A DNA stretch of 64,000 nt from Mesorhizobium prunaredense. GTDB taxonomy: Bacteria > Pseudomonadota > Alphaproteobacteria > Rhizobiales > Rhizobiaceae. Position numbers and translations under genes: made by a program. The notes under the pieces were generated by a model, which saw only the letters and a list, made by a program, of their open reading frames with translations, did not search any database and had not been told where the DNA came from. Location of the stretch: positions 347,352 through 411,351 of the forward strand of contig NZ_FTPD01000001.1 of assembly GCF_900156895.1 (NCBI RefSeq). The letters run 5' to 3'. Each line of letters begins with the position of its first letter. Position 1 is the first letter of the stretch. Of this stretch, positions 46,655 to 55,373 are shown piece after piece.

Positions 46655-46991
46655 GTGCATAGTCCTGTTTTTCCGCCTGACATAAGGGGCGGCCGCTCCG
46701 CACCATCTATTGTTCTGATGTGTCTTGTGCAATGGCAGAAGTGGCAAGCGGGGTAGATCGGCCAGCAGGCACCCGGTTTTGGGCGGCATGATCGAAGCGG
46801 ATCCTCAAAAGTTGCTTCGCGGCGGTTTGGGACTTCGATTGCGGTAACGCCTAGGTTCCTTTCCACGCATGATCAGCACCTGCCCGAAACCGCTAAATTT
46901 AGCGATTTCTTGTGTGTCCTTGGAACTTTGTAGCTTGCGTTCCATTTTCAATCGCATGCGAGACCCTGTGATCCAAAGCATCAGGACTGCG
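46655..46991. other. Divergent intergenic region pmbA / glycosyltransferase
   Basis: About 337 bases that I leave non-coding. They would be shorter if the glycosyltransferase started at an earlier in-frame ATG (46869 or 46956). No repeat, RNA or strong palindrome was seen. Confidence 0.4.
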
Positions 46992-48023
46992 GTGAACGTG
47001 TCGCCGCCGCGGTACTCGCTGGTCCTTCCCATATACAATGAAGAACAGGTGCTGCCGCGACTGATCGAGCGGATCAGTTCGCTGATCGGCCGGCTGGACG
47101 GCGAGACCGAGGCGATCTTCGTCGATGACGGAAGCCTCGATGGGAGCGTCGAATACCTTCGCAACGTCGTCGCCGTCGAGCCGCGCTTCCGGCTGATCGA
47201 GCTTTCCCGCAATTTCGGCCATCAGGTCGCGATCACGGCCGGCATGGATGCGGCTGCGGGTGATGCCGTCATCGTCATGGATGCCGACCTGCAAGACCCG
47301 CCGGAGGTGGTCCTCGATCTGGTGGCGAAGTGGAAGGAAGGCTTCGAGATCGTCTATGCCCGCCGTGTCAAGCGTGAGGGCGAATCCTGGTTCAAGCGCA
47401 TTACGGCGAGTCTCTTCTACCGCCTGCTGGAGAAGATGACGTCGGTCGACATCCCCCGCGACGTCGGCGATTTTCGCCTGGTCGGGCGCAAGGCTCTGGA
47501 AACCTTCAAGCAAATGCCCGAACACGACCGTTTTGTCAGGGGCATGTTCGCCTGGATGGGGTTCAAGCAGACGGCGGTGCCTTTCGAACGCCCGGCGCGG
47601 AACCTTGGCCAGACCAAATACCCATTCTGGAAGATGATGCACCTTGCCGTTCACGGCATCGTCAGCTTCTCCGAGAAGCCATTGCGCGTGGCGCTGTGGG
47701 GCGGATTGGCGATCTCCGCGCTTGCGGTGGTGTTCGGTACTTACGCCATCTTCGCCTGGATATTTGAAACCGGCGTCATTGCCGGCTGGACATCCATCGT
47801 GGTGATCGTGTCGCTCCTTTGCGGCATCAATCTGTTCATGACCGGCGTGGTCGGGCTCTATGTCGGCGGTATCCACGCCGAGGTGAAACGCCGTCCGCTT
47901 TACGTGATCGATCGGGTCGCCGGCTTCGACAAGGCGATGCGTGCCGCCAGTGACAGCCGTCGACCGTTTCGAAAACCCAGGAACGGAGCCTCGGCTGATG
48001 GCCGAACTCTTCGACAGCTATAA
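46992..48023 (+). CDS. GT2 family glycosyltransferase (DPM1/ArnC-like)
   Basis: A polyprenyl-phosphate glycosyltransferase of about 343 residues. The catalytic domain shows LVLPIYNEE, VDDGSLDGS, and VMDADLQDPPE (DXD-like), and two C-terminal transmembrane helices follow (ALWGGLAISALAVVFGTYAI region and IVVIVSLLCGINLFMTGVVG-type). It would make undecaprenyl-phosphate-linked sugar. GTG 46992 has AGGA five bases upstream; ATG 46956 or 46869 would extend it. It is coupled to a methyltransferase and a GtrA flippase gene, a typical glucosylation cassette. Confidence 0.88.
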   Translation: MNVSPPRYSLVLPIYNEEQVLPRLIERISSLIGRLDGETEAIFVDDGSLDGSVEYLRNVVAVEPRFRLIELSRNFGHQVAITAGMDAAAGDAVIVMDADLQDPPEVVLDLVAKWKEGFEIVYARRVKREGESWFKRITASLFYRLLEKMTSVDIPRDVGDFRLVGRKALETFKQMPEHDRFVRGMFAWMGFKQTAVPFERPARNLGQTKYPFWKMMHLAVHGIVSFSEKPLRVALWGGLAISALAVVFGTYAIFAWIFETGVIAGWTSIVVIVSLLCGINLFMTGVVGLYVGGIHAEVKRRPLYVIDRVAGFDKAMRAASDSRRPFRKPRNGASADGRTLRQL

Positions 48024-48684
48024 ATCGAATTATGGCGAGGCGGTCGCAGGATCCATCCGGTTTTCCGGACTCGGGCACGACTTTTTTCTGATTGCCAAGG
48101 CCGACCTGCTGCGGCGTCTCGTTGTCGAGCGAGGGCTTCGACAGGGCGTGGTGCGGGCGCTGGATATCGGCTGCGGCGTCGGGTCGCTCCACCCTTATCT
48201 CGAAGGCGCGTTCGAGAGCCTGGATGGCTGCGACGTCTCGGAACAATCGATCCTGCGCGCCAGCCAGGACAATCCGCGTGTGAGCTACCGGGCCTGCACG
48301 ACGCCGCGCCTGCCTTATGGCGACGGCGCGTTCGATCTGGCTTTCGCCAGTTGCGTCGTCCATCACGTTCCGCCCGCCTCCTGGCTCGACTTCTTCCGGG
48401 AAATGCGGCGCGTCGTGCGGGCGGGCGGCGTCGCCTGCATCATCGAGCATAACCCCTATAATCCGCTGACGCGTCTTGCGGTGTTCCGGTGTCCTTTCGA
48501 CCAGGACGCGGTCCTACTCAACGCCGCCAAGGCAAGGTTGCTTTTTCAGGAGACGGGTTTTCAGGATATCCGATCCGAGCACTTCCTGCTGCTGCCGTCG
48601 GCCAGGTCCTTCGCCAGACGACTCGAGCGCCGGCTCGCGCCTCTGCCGCTCGGGGCCCAGTATGCGTGCAGCGCGCATGTCTGA
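47998..48684 (+). CDS. SAM-dependent methyltransferase (class I, UbiE-like)
   Basis: A 228-residue methyltransferase. Motif I is ALDIGCGVGSL, followed by the acidic CDVS, then LPYGDGAFDLAFASCVVHHV and a post-motif glycine-rich segment. The start ATG 47998 lies inside the end of the glycosyltransferase gene, with GGAG upstream; a GTG at 47941 is an alternative. It is cotranscribed with the glycosyltransferase and GtrA genes, so a lipid-linked sugar or polysaccharide is a plausible substrate. Confidence 0.85.
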   Translation: MAELFDSYKSNYGEAVAGSIRFSGLGHDFFLIAKADLLRRLVVERGLRQGVVRALDIGCGVGSLHPYLEGAFESLDGCDVSEQSILRASQDNPRVSYRACTTPRLPYGDGAFDLAFASCVVHHVPPASWLDFFREMRRVVRAGGVACIIEHNPYNPLTRLAVFRCPFDQDAVLLNAAKARLLFQETGFQDIRSEHFLLLPSARSFARRLERRLAPLPLGAQYACSAHV

Positions 48685-49135
48685 GGACCGTTCGACCGCC
48701 GGCGCCGCGCTGAAGCTACTGGCGCGCTTCGGGTTGGTCGGCATCGCCGCGACGGTCCTGTATGCTGCCTTGGCTATCGGGTTGGTCGAATCGAAATGGA
48801 TCGACCTTTCGCCGGTCCAGGCGTCGCTCGCGGCTTACGCGGCGGCTGCCGTGTTTTCATATCTCGCCCATAAATCGGTAACCTTCATGTCGAGCGGATC
48901 GCATCGATCGGAAGCTGCGCGTTTTCTCCTGCTGACGGCGACAGGCTTTGCGGTGGCTTACGCGGCGCCGGCGCTTTTGACGGCGAAACTCGGCCTGCCG
49001 CCGATCATTGCCATTCTGGTTACATGCCTGCTTGTTCCGGCGGTCAATCTTCTCATGCTCGACCGATGGGTGTTTGCGCAGCGAGGATCCGGCCAGCAAG
49101 GCGACCCCCCACCTGATCCATGGCCTTCTGACTAG
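48677..49135 (+). CDS. GtrA-family membrane protein
   Basis: A 152-residue GtrA-like protein with four hydrophobic helices; ARFGLVGIAATVLYAALAIG and the YLAHKSVTF then DRWVFAQ ends are diagnostic. GtrA proteins are proposed to flip undecaprenyl-phosphate sugars. The start overlaps the methyltransferase stop by eight bases. Confidence 0.9.
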   Translation: MSEDRSTAGAALKLLARFGLVGIAATVLYAALAIGLVESKWIDLSPVQASLAAYAAAAVFSYLAHKSVTFMSSGSHRSEAARFLLLTATGFAVAYAAPALLTAKLGLPPIIAILVTCLLVPAVNLLMLDRWVFAQRGSGQQGDPPPDPWPSD

Positions 49136-49386
49136 TCGGCCTCAGCCGAGGGCCTGGCTGGCCAGGGCAAAGATGCGTGCGTTCGTGGAACCCGGGATAT
49201 TGCTTGCGTCATGAAGGCGGTTCCCACCACCCTGCCGCCTTCCAACGCGACCTGACCTTCGCTCAGGGACCAGATCATGGCCCAGTCTTCCTTCCGGTGC
49301 GGCCAGCCGGCCGCTCGCGACAGGGCCGTCGCTTCCTCAAGATGGTGCGCTTCAAAAGGTGCGAATGTGACGGACTGGGTGTTCAT
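49132..49386 (-). pseudogene. Truncated GNAT acetyltransferase gene
   Basis: An 84-codon remnant. Its first 60 residues (FEAHHLEEATALSRAAGWPHRKEDWAM-type start to VALEGGRVVGTAFMTQ) are the N-terminal half of a GNAT acetyltransferase. The acetyl-CoA-binding half (Arg/Gln-x2-Gly-x-Gly/Ala) is missing, replaced by an unrelated tail that runs to the end of gtrA. It is probably the scar of a deletion or insertion at this junction. Confidence 0.7.
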
Positions 49387-49554
49387 GGGGCACCAGGACT
49401 GTTGGAGGGGGAAAGCTGACAGGACGATAGAACCGCCTCTTCCGCGCCACTCGCCGAATGCCGGCGAGATTCGGTGCAAAATACCGAAGTGCCGCTGCAG
49501 TTCTGCGGCGCCGGTCGCCGATACTGCGAGCTATCATTGATTGCCGAGGCCGCC

Positions 49555-50880
49555 ATGTCCCCCTTAATCCACCACATCAGCAGCGATGAAACGCTGCCCA
49601 AGTCAGCGGACGTCGTGGTGATCGGCGGTGGGATTGTCGGCGCCAGCGCGGCCTAGTCCCTGGCGCGGCGCGGCCTGTCGGTGGCGCTGATCGAAAAGGG
49701 CTATGTCGGCTGCGAACAGTCGAGCCGGAACTGGGGCTGGTGCCGCCGGCAGAACCGCGATGCACGTGAATTGCCGCTTGCCAATCTGGCGCTGCGGCTG
49801 TGGCAAGAGCTGACCGAAGAGATCGGGCACGACCTTGGCTTCCGCCGTTGCGGGCTCATCTATGCGACGGACGATCCAAGGCAGCTCGCAGAATGGGACA
49901 AGTGGCGCGCGGTTGCGCGGCGGTTCGACGTCAAGACGCGGATGCTTACGGCCGACGAGGCCACTGCCGCCGTTCCTGCGGCTGGCGGCCGCAAATGGCT
50001 GGGCGGTGTCCACGCGGCAGACGATGGCAAGGCCGAGCCCTGGCTGGCCGCCCCGCGGATCGCCGAGGGCGCCCGCAAGCATGGCGCGACCATTCATCAG
50101 AACTGCGCGGCACGCGGCCTGGATATCACCAATGGCCAAGTGAGCGGCGTCGTCACCGAGAAAGGGTTTATCCACACCAGCGCGGTGCTATGCGCCGCCG
50201 GCGCCTGGGCATCTGCCTTCCTGCGCATGCATGCAGTTTCGCTGCCGCAGGCCAGCGTCCGTCAGACCACCTTGCGGACCGGTCCTGCACCGGATCTTGG
50301 CGGGGCGATCTTTACCTCTGACGGTGCCCTGACACGCCGGATCGATGGCAGCTACACGATAGCCGCCAGCGGCAGGGCGACGCTCGAGATCACGCCGCAG
50401 GGGATCCGCTATGCCCGCCCGTTTCTGCCGATGTTCATCAAACGGCTGAAGGCGGTCGAGATCGGCATAAGTCGCTCGTTCTTCGCAGGCCCGGAAACAC
50501 TCGGTCGCTGGCATCTCGACAGGCCGACCCCCTTTGAGCGCATCCGCGTCCTCGATCCCGCTCCGGACAAGCGGATGGTGGCAACCATCATGACGCAGGT
50601 AAAGGCCCTGTTCCCCGCCGTTGCCGATGCCGGCATCGTGTCTTCCTGGGGCGGGTATATCGACTTCACACCGGACGCAGTACCGGTGATTTCGGCGGTG
50701 GACAGCATCGGCGGAGCGTTCGTCGCCGCAGGCTGTTCCGGCCACGGCTTCGGCGCCGGCCCTGGCATTGGCCATCTGGCTGCGGATCTGGTCGCAGGTG
50801 ACGCGGCAAGCGTCGATCCGACGCCATTCCGCCTGTCGCGCTTCACCGACAGATCCAAAATTGAAGTCGGCGCCTTCTGA
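49555..50880 (+). pseudogene. FAD-dependent oxidoreductase with in-frame amber stop
   Basis: A 441-codon DAO-family FAD oxidoreductase frame (VVVIGGGIVGASAA near residue 22; CSGHGFGAGPGIGH near the C-terminus). A single TAG at 49654-49656 interrupts it right after GASAA; relatives usually have tyrosine or another residue there, so one base change is enough. The rest of the frame is intact. Restart at GTG 49681 would lose the FAD-binding motif. A true nonsense mutation, a sequencing error or stop-codon readthrough are all possible. It precedes the ornithine cyclodeaminase-like gene and the threonine-dehydratase-like gene. Confidence 0.75.
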
Positions 50881-51151
50881 TGCAATTGGCCGCTGGCGAC
50901 AGCAAAGGGCGCTGAGCGATCGTTACCTACGGGCTCAGGGGCGATCTGGACCGTTTGGTGACCGCTCTGGCCGATGCGGTCGCATTGGTTCTATGCGCTC
51001 TGGTCGCACCTGCCCCGGGCGTGCTTGCTCCGGCCCGACGACCCGGAAACCGTGCCTGCGCCATGGCGCTCGACCGCTCTCACAGGTCGATGACCGCTCC
51101 GCCCATTGAACAAATGGACGGTCCTGGTCGTCATTGGCTGTTTGTCCCGCG

Positions 51152-52129
51152 TTACCAGCGCCATGGCACACGCGTTCCCGTGCCCCGGCTCCTGGCCTGT
51201 CGCCAGAGCATTTCCGCGACCGTCAGATCCTGCAGCGCGAGCCCGGTCATATCGAAGACCGTGATGTCGGCGGCATCGCGCGTGAACGGCATTTTTCCGG
51301 TCAGAAGATCGCCGATTTCGGTTGCCCGGCAGCCGGTGTCCCACTGGCCTTCGCCGACAGCGGCCGATTGCTCGCAGTCGTCGGCAAAGAGCCGTACCCG
51401 GCGCAGCAGGCCGTCGGGTAGTTCCCGCTTGCCTTGCGTATCGGCGCCCACGGCGTTGATGTGCGTGCCGGGCCGCACCGCTTCTGCCGGAAACAGCGGC
51501 CCGCTGCCAGGGGTCGCGGTGATAATGATATCGCTCGAGCCGACAGCTTTGGCGGCTTGGTTCGTATGGGCCGGCGCGAAATCCTCGAAGGCCGCCTCGA
51601 ACGCCGCGTCGGGCCGGCCGTCCGCCGTCAGGTAATGGATGGTGTCCAGACCTGGAATCGCACGCAGTGCCAGTCGCAGCTGGATCCGGCCCTGGGTGCC
51701 GGTGCCGAAAACGCAGATCGACCGGCTTTCGGGGCGGGCCAGCAGGGTCAGGCCAATGGCGCCAGCCGCCCCTGTGCGCAAGGTGGTGATGGCGTTCCCG
51801 TCGATGATGCACAAGGGACGCCCGGTATGCGGGTCGAAAAGCACGATGGTCGCCTGATGCGGCTCCTTGCCGACCTCGCGGTTGGCTGGCCAGAAGCCCG
51901 CTGCCTTGAAGCCCAGAAGATCGGCTTTCGGCACGTCGCCCGACTTGATACCGAAAATGCCGCCGGTATGGAGCTTCTCGCGCACAAGCGGAAAGACCCT
52001 GCCTTCGCGCGCACTGTGAAGCTCGAAGGCCCACCGCACGGCATCGAGGACGGCATCCGGCTCCAACAGCGGCGCGACCTGATCGCCCGCAAGCAGCACC
52101 AGCTGCGACTCGTCTGCGGTGACGGACAT
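51152..52129 (-). CDS. Ornithine cyclodeaminase/mu-crystallin family protein
   Basis: A 325-residue NAD(P)-dependent enzyme with the Rossmann motif FGTGTQGRIQ and RTGAAGAIG in the OCD family positions. GGGGAG precedes ATG 52129. It is divergent from a threonine-dehydratase-like gene; the same pair (EutC/EutB) occurs in ectoine utilisation clusters, but the ectoine hydrolase and transporter genes are absent here. A ketimine reductase, alanine dehydrogenase or dehydroamino-acid role is open. Confidence 0.87.
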   Translation of the reverse strand: MSVTADESQLVLLAGDQVAPLLEPDAVLDAVRWAFELHSAREGRVFPLVREKLHTGGIFGIKSGDVPKADLLGFKAAGFWPANREVGKEPHQATIVLFDPHTGRPLCIIDGNAITTLRTGAAGAIGLTLLARPESRSICVFGTGTQGRIQLRLALRAIPGLDTIHYLTADGRPDAAFEAAFEDFAPAHTNQAAKAVGSSDIIITATPGSGPLFPAEAVRPGTHINAVGADTQGKRELPDGLLRRVRLFADDCEQSAAVGEGQWDTGCRATEIGDLLTGKMPFTRDAADITVFDMTGLALQDLTVAEMLWRQARSRGTGTRVPWRW

Positions 52130-52305
52130 GACATCTCCCCGGCTTTCCCTCATTCTAGCCAGCGGTTCTCAGGGGAAGACAGCGGTGTTGGCTAACGAGC
52201 GGCATTTCCTACGGTTTGTCGCCCGTCATTCGGGCGAATGTTGCGCCGACCTTCCCATCGAATGCGATCGCCGGTTCGCGCAAACACATATCCTCGCAGA
52301 CAAGC

Positions 52306-52335
52306 CAGCCCGCCATCGGCCAGCCCGCCATCGGC
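52306..52335. repeat. 15-base perfect tandem duplication
   Basis: CAGCCCGCCATCGGC occurs twice head to tail, just upstream of the threonine-dehydratase-like start. It may change promoter spacing; it looks like a recent slippage duplication. Confidence 0.7.
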
Positions 52336-52356
52336 AAGTGTAGGAGGCGACCCGCA

Positions 52357-53382
52357 ATGCCCCTCAATATCCCGACATTCGACGATGTTCTGACCGCCGC
52401 GGCGCGCCTCGCCGGATTGGCCCACCGGACGCCGGTGCTGACCTCGCGCAGCTTCAACGAGCTGACCGGCGCCGAGGTGTTCTTCAAGTGCGAGAACTTC
52501 CAGCGTGGCGGCGCGTTCAAGTTCCGCGGCGCCATGAACGCGCTTCTGGCCTTGGATATTTCGGTACGGGCGCGCGGAGTGGTGGCCTATTCTTCGGGCA
52601 ATCATGCGCAGGCGCTGGCCTATGCGGCGGCGATCAAGGGCGTGAAGGCAGTCATCATAATGCCCAGGGATGCGCCCGAGCTGAAGGTGCGTGCCACCCG
52701 CGGCTATGGCGCCGAAGTGATATTCTACGACCGCTACACGGAGAACCGCGAAAAGATTGGCGGCAGGATCGCCGCCGAGCGGGGAGCCGCCCTCATTCCA
52801 CCCTACGACCACCCCGATGTGATTGCCGGGCAAGGCACGGCGACACTTGAACTTATCGAGGAGGCCGGCCCGCTCGATGCCCTTTATGTCTGCCTTGGCG
52901 GTGGCGGCCTGCTCGCCGGCGCCGCACTGGCGGCAGCGGAATGCGCGCCCGCCTGCAGGGTCGTCGGGGTTGAACCCGAGGCCGGCAATGATGGTCAGCA
53001 ATCCCTCGCCCGGGGTGAGGTCGTCACCATCGAGGTGCCGAAATCCATCGCCGATGGCGCGGTCGTCACCCATCTGGGCGCGCATAATTTTCCGATCATC
53101 CGCGACAAGGTTGCCGCTATCACCACGGTCAGCGACGACGCGCTCGTCGAAATGATGCATTTTTTCGCCGAGCGTATGAAAATCGTGGTCGAACCCACCG
53201 GTTGCCTTGCAGCGGCGGCGGTTCGCAGTGAATCGCGAAGCCTGCGCGGCCAGCGCATCGGTGTCATCGTCAGTGGCGGCAATGTGGATCTAACGCGCTT
53301 CGCCAGCTTGATCATGGCGACCGGAGACAAAACGCCTCGCGAGCAGGCCATGGCGCGCCCCGGGCCGGAGACCTTTCGCTAA
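52357..53382 (+). CDS. PLP-dependent threonine/serine dehydratase-like (fold type II)
   Basis: A 341-residue fold-type-II PLP enzyme. The PLP lysine is in GAFKFRGA and the phosphate loop is GGGGLL; SSGNHAQAL is the substrate-binding Asn loop. AGGAGG precedes ATG 52357. It resembles EutB and threo-3-hydroxyaspartate ammonia-lyase as much as threonine dehydratase, and lacks a regulatory ACT domain, so it is catabolic. It is divergent from the ornithine cyclodeaminase-like gene and follows the interrupted FAD oxidoreductase; the three may have formed one degradation route. Confidence 0.87.
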   Translation: MPLNIPTFDDVLTAAARLAGLAHRTPVLTSRSFNELTGAEVFFKCENFQRGGAFKFRGAMNALLALDISVRARGVVAYSSGNHAQALAYAAAIKGVKAVIIMPRDAPELKVRATRGYGAEVIFYDRYTENREKIGGRIAAERGAALIPPYDHPDVIAGQGTATLELIEEAGPLDALYVCLGGGGLLAGAALAAAECAPACRVVGVEPEAGNDGQQSLARGEVVTIEVPKSIADGAVVTHLGAHNFPIIRDKVAAITTVSDDALVEMMHFFAERMKIVVEPTGCLAAAAVRSESRSLRGQRIGVIVSGGNVDLTRFASLIMATGDKTPREQAMARPGPETFR

Positions 53383-53489
53383 AGCGCGCTCAGGCGCGGT
53401 TGATACCGTGCGGTCCTGTACTGGTCGCCAGCGGACGGCAATGCTCGCGCGTGATGAAACGCATGGACTGCAGGACGTTGAGCGTGATC

Positions 53490-54113
53490 TCAAATGACAT
53501 CCAGCCGGAACGACACCAGCTTGATGGAGCGCTTGTAGATGCTGCTGGCGGCCGGCGTTGGCGGGATGCCGTCGAGATAGTCGAAGGCGATCTCGAGTGT
53601 ATCGGCCTTGCCGAGCGCCGCCGGTGGAATGACGAACGAGACCGTTCGTGGTTCTTTGCCGGACAGCGTCACCGCATGCGCCCGAACACCGTTCACCGAG
53701 ATCACAACCCTCTGCGTGATCTGCGGCGGACGAATGACGGCGGCCATTTGCAGCGTGGCCGTCAGGCTGTCGCGGAGCGGCGGTATCTTCAGGCGAAGCC
53801 GCGAGGTCTCGCCCACGGAATGGGTGCCGTCGGCGACGGGTCCCGACCAGCCGCAGACCTTTATGCTGGCTGCCTGCTTGGCGCCGTCGTTCCGGAACGA
53901 TACCGCCTGGCCAAGCGTGTAGCTGCCGACGGCATCGCGATTGAGACAGGTCGTCGTCCGATCGATGTAATAGGCGCGATAGTCGGTGTTGACGTCCGGA
54001 TTGAGAGCAAGCGCAAGGATGACGATCTCCGACCCGGCCAGAACCGCCGCGAGCGCGTAGCCACCGAGCCAGGCAGCGCGCCGATACGGGTCCGGAACGT
54101 CAGACCAGGGCAA
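53490..54113 (-). CDS. Conserved hypothetical membrane-anchored protein
   Basis: A 207-residue protein that I do not recognise. One hydrophobic segment near the N-terminus (ALAAVLAGSEIVILALAL) suggests a membrane anchor with a beta-rich periplasmic part (LRLKIPPL, VVISVNG, TVSFVIPP), resembling the small partner of some mannosyltransferases. It starts at TTG 54113, five bases after a GGAGG site, and overlaps the end of the PIG-V-like gene, so the two are coupled. Confidence 0.7.
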   Translation of the reverse strand: MPWSDVPDPYRRAAWLGGYALAAVLAGSEIVILALALNPDVNTDYRAYYIDRTTTCLNRDAVGSYTLGQAVSFRNDGAKQAASIKVCGWSGPVADGTHSVGETSRLRLKIPPLRDSLTATLQMAAVIRPPQITQRVVISVNGVRAHAVTLSGKEPRTVSFVIPPAALGKADTLEIAFDYLDGIPPTPAASSIYKRSIKLVSFRLDVI

Positions 54114-55275
54114 GGTAGCCTCCGATCCACGCCACAGTCATGAAATAGCAGGCGCCAAGGAAGAGAACCAAAGCTGCGAGCCAAATCAGCTTCGACGCCG
54201 ACAACAGGATGGCAAGCAACATTGTCAGGGGCGCAAGCCCAATGACATATCTGACCATCGAGGCCAGGTTGGTGATCAGCGGCAGGATGATGCAGAGCGC
54301 GCAGAACAGTGCCGCGCCATATTGCCTGCGTACCGCCAGGACGGCCGACAGCGCCAGTCCGGCGATCGCGGCGAGCGCGCTCCATTGCGGCGCCGTAGGC
54401 AGCCAGCCCGTCTTCGGAACAACGGAGAGCCCGTCCCATAGGAAGACCAGTGGATTGCCGGCCACCCGTCCGAACGCGCGCTGGATGTGCAGGAATGCAA
54501 AGCCGTCTCCGACCGTAAGATAAAGAAACAGGATGTAAGCGAACAAGCCGGCCGGCGAGATGAGGACAGAGACCAGCAGATCCGGTCGGCCAAGCAGCCA
54601 GCGTGGGAAAGACAGAGCCGATCCGCCCTGCTGGCGGTGCTCCCTGAACATTTGAAAGATGATCGCAAATACGACGAGGACCCCGACCAGCCTCGTCGCA
54701 GACAGCAGCGCGGATGAAACGCCCGCGGCAAGATAGCTGGAGCGTTTGAGCGCCAGAAAGACGCACGAAGTCAGGAGCACGAAAAGCGGTTCGCTCAGGA
54801 AGGTCGTGAAGTGAAAGGAGAACGGGCCACTGAGCAGAAACGCGCAATACAGCACATAGGCGCGCATGTTCTTCTCGAGCAGCGGCCACGCCACCAGACA
54901 GGCGGCGTAGCTGCACGCAATCGAGGTGATCGTCGCGATCAGTATCGTAGGAAAAGGAAAAACAGACCGGATCGCCGCCACCAGCATCGGATAGAGCGGG
55001 AAGAAGCCCCAGCGACCGACATTGCTGTGGTCTGGAATGGGAAAGCGCTCATAACCCTGTTCGCTGATGCCAATGTACCAGGCGCAATCCCACCGGCAGA
55101 GCGCGCGGGCATAGGCCGCGAAACCTGGTTCCTCCGACACCGAAGCAAAAGCCGCATAGCGAATGGCCAATCCGCCGATCACGAACAGCAACGGCACCGC
55201 CGCGACGGTCAGGACCATGGCGCGAGCGCCAGCGCTCGGACGCGCGATATCTTCGAGCGCCAACTCTGCCTCCAC
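54100..55275 (-). CDS. PIG-V-like mannosyltransferase family membrane protein
   Basis: A 391-residue polytopic membrane protein, about nine or ten hydrophobic segments. The luminal/periplasmic motif WDCAWYIGISEQGY and the FFPLYPML region match the PIG-V (GPI mannosyltransferase II-like) bacterial family, which uses polyprenyl-phosphate mannose. It may transfer the sugar made by the GT2 enzyme at 47 kb. The frame opens at GTG 55275; TTG 55263 has a better GGAGG-spaced site and may be the real start. Confidence 0.82.
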   Translation of the reverse strand: MEAELALEDIARPSAGARAMVLTVAAVPLLFVIGGLAIRYAAFASVSEEPGFAAYARALCRWDCAWYIGISEQGYERFPIPDHSNVGRWGFFPLYPMLVAAIRSVFPFPTILIATITSIACSYAACLVAWPLLEKNMRAYVLYCAFLLSGPFSFHFTTFLSEPLFVLLTSCVFLALKRSSYLAAGVSSALLSATRLVGVLVVFAIIFQMFREHRQQGGSALSFPRWLLGRPDLLVSVLISPAGLFAYILFLYLTVGDGFAFLHIQRAFGRVAGNPLVFLWDGLSVVPKTGWLPTAPQWSALAAIAGLALSAVLAVRRQYGAALFCALCIILPLITNLASMVRYVIGLAPLTMLLAILLSASKLIWLAALVLFLGACYFMTVAWIGGYLALV

Positions 55276-55373
55276 CCATTCGAGTGACTGGCGCCACTCT
55301 CCCCTCTAAATTAGCGCCGCCGGGGCAAATTCAAGACATCCCTCTCGTCGGCGGCATCAACTCCGTCTCCGGA

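Noticed and set aside
49654..49656. Pyrrolysine or other recoding of the TAG in the FAD oxidoreductase
   Set aside because: There is no supporting tRNA or synthetase in view and the neighbourhood is decaying, so simple nonsense or error is more likely.
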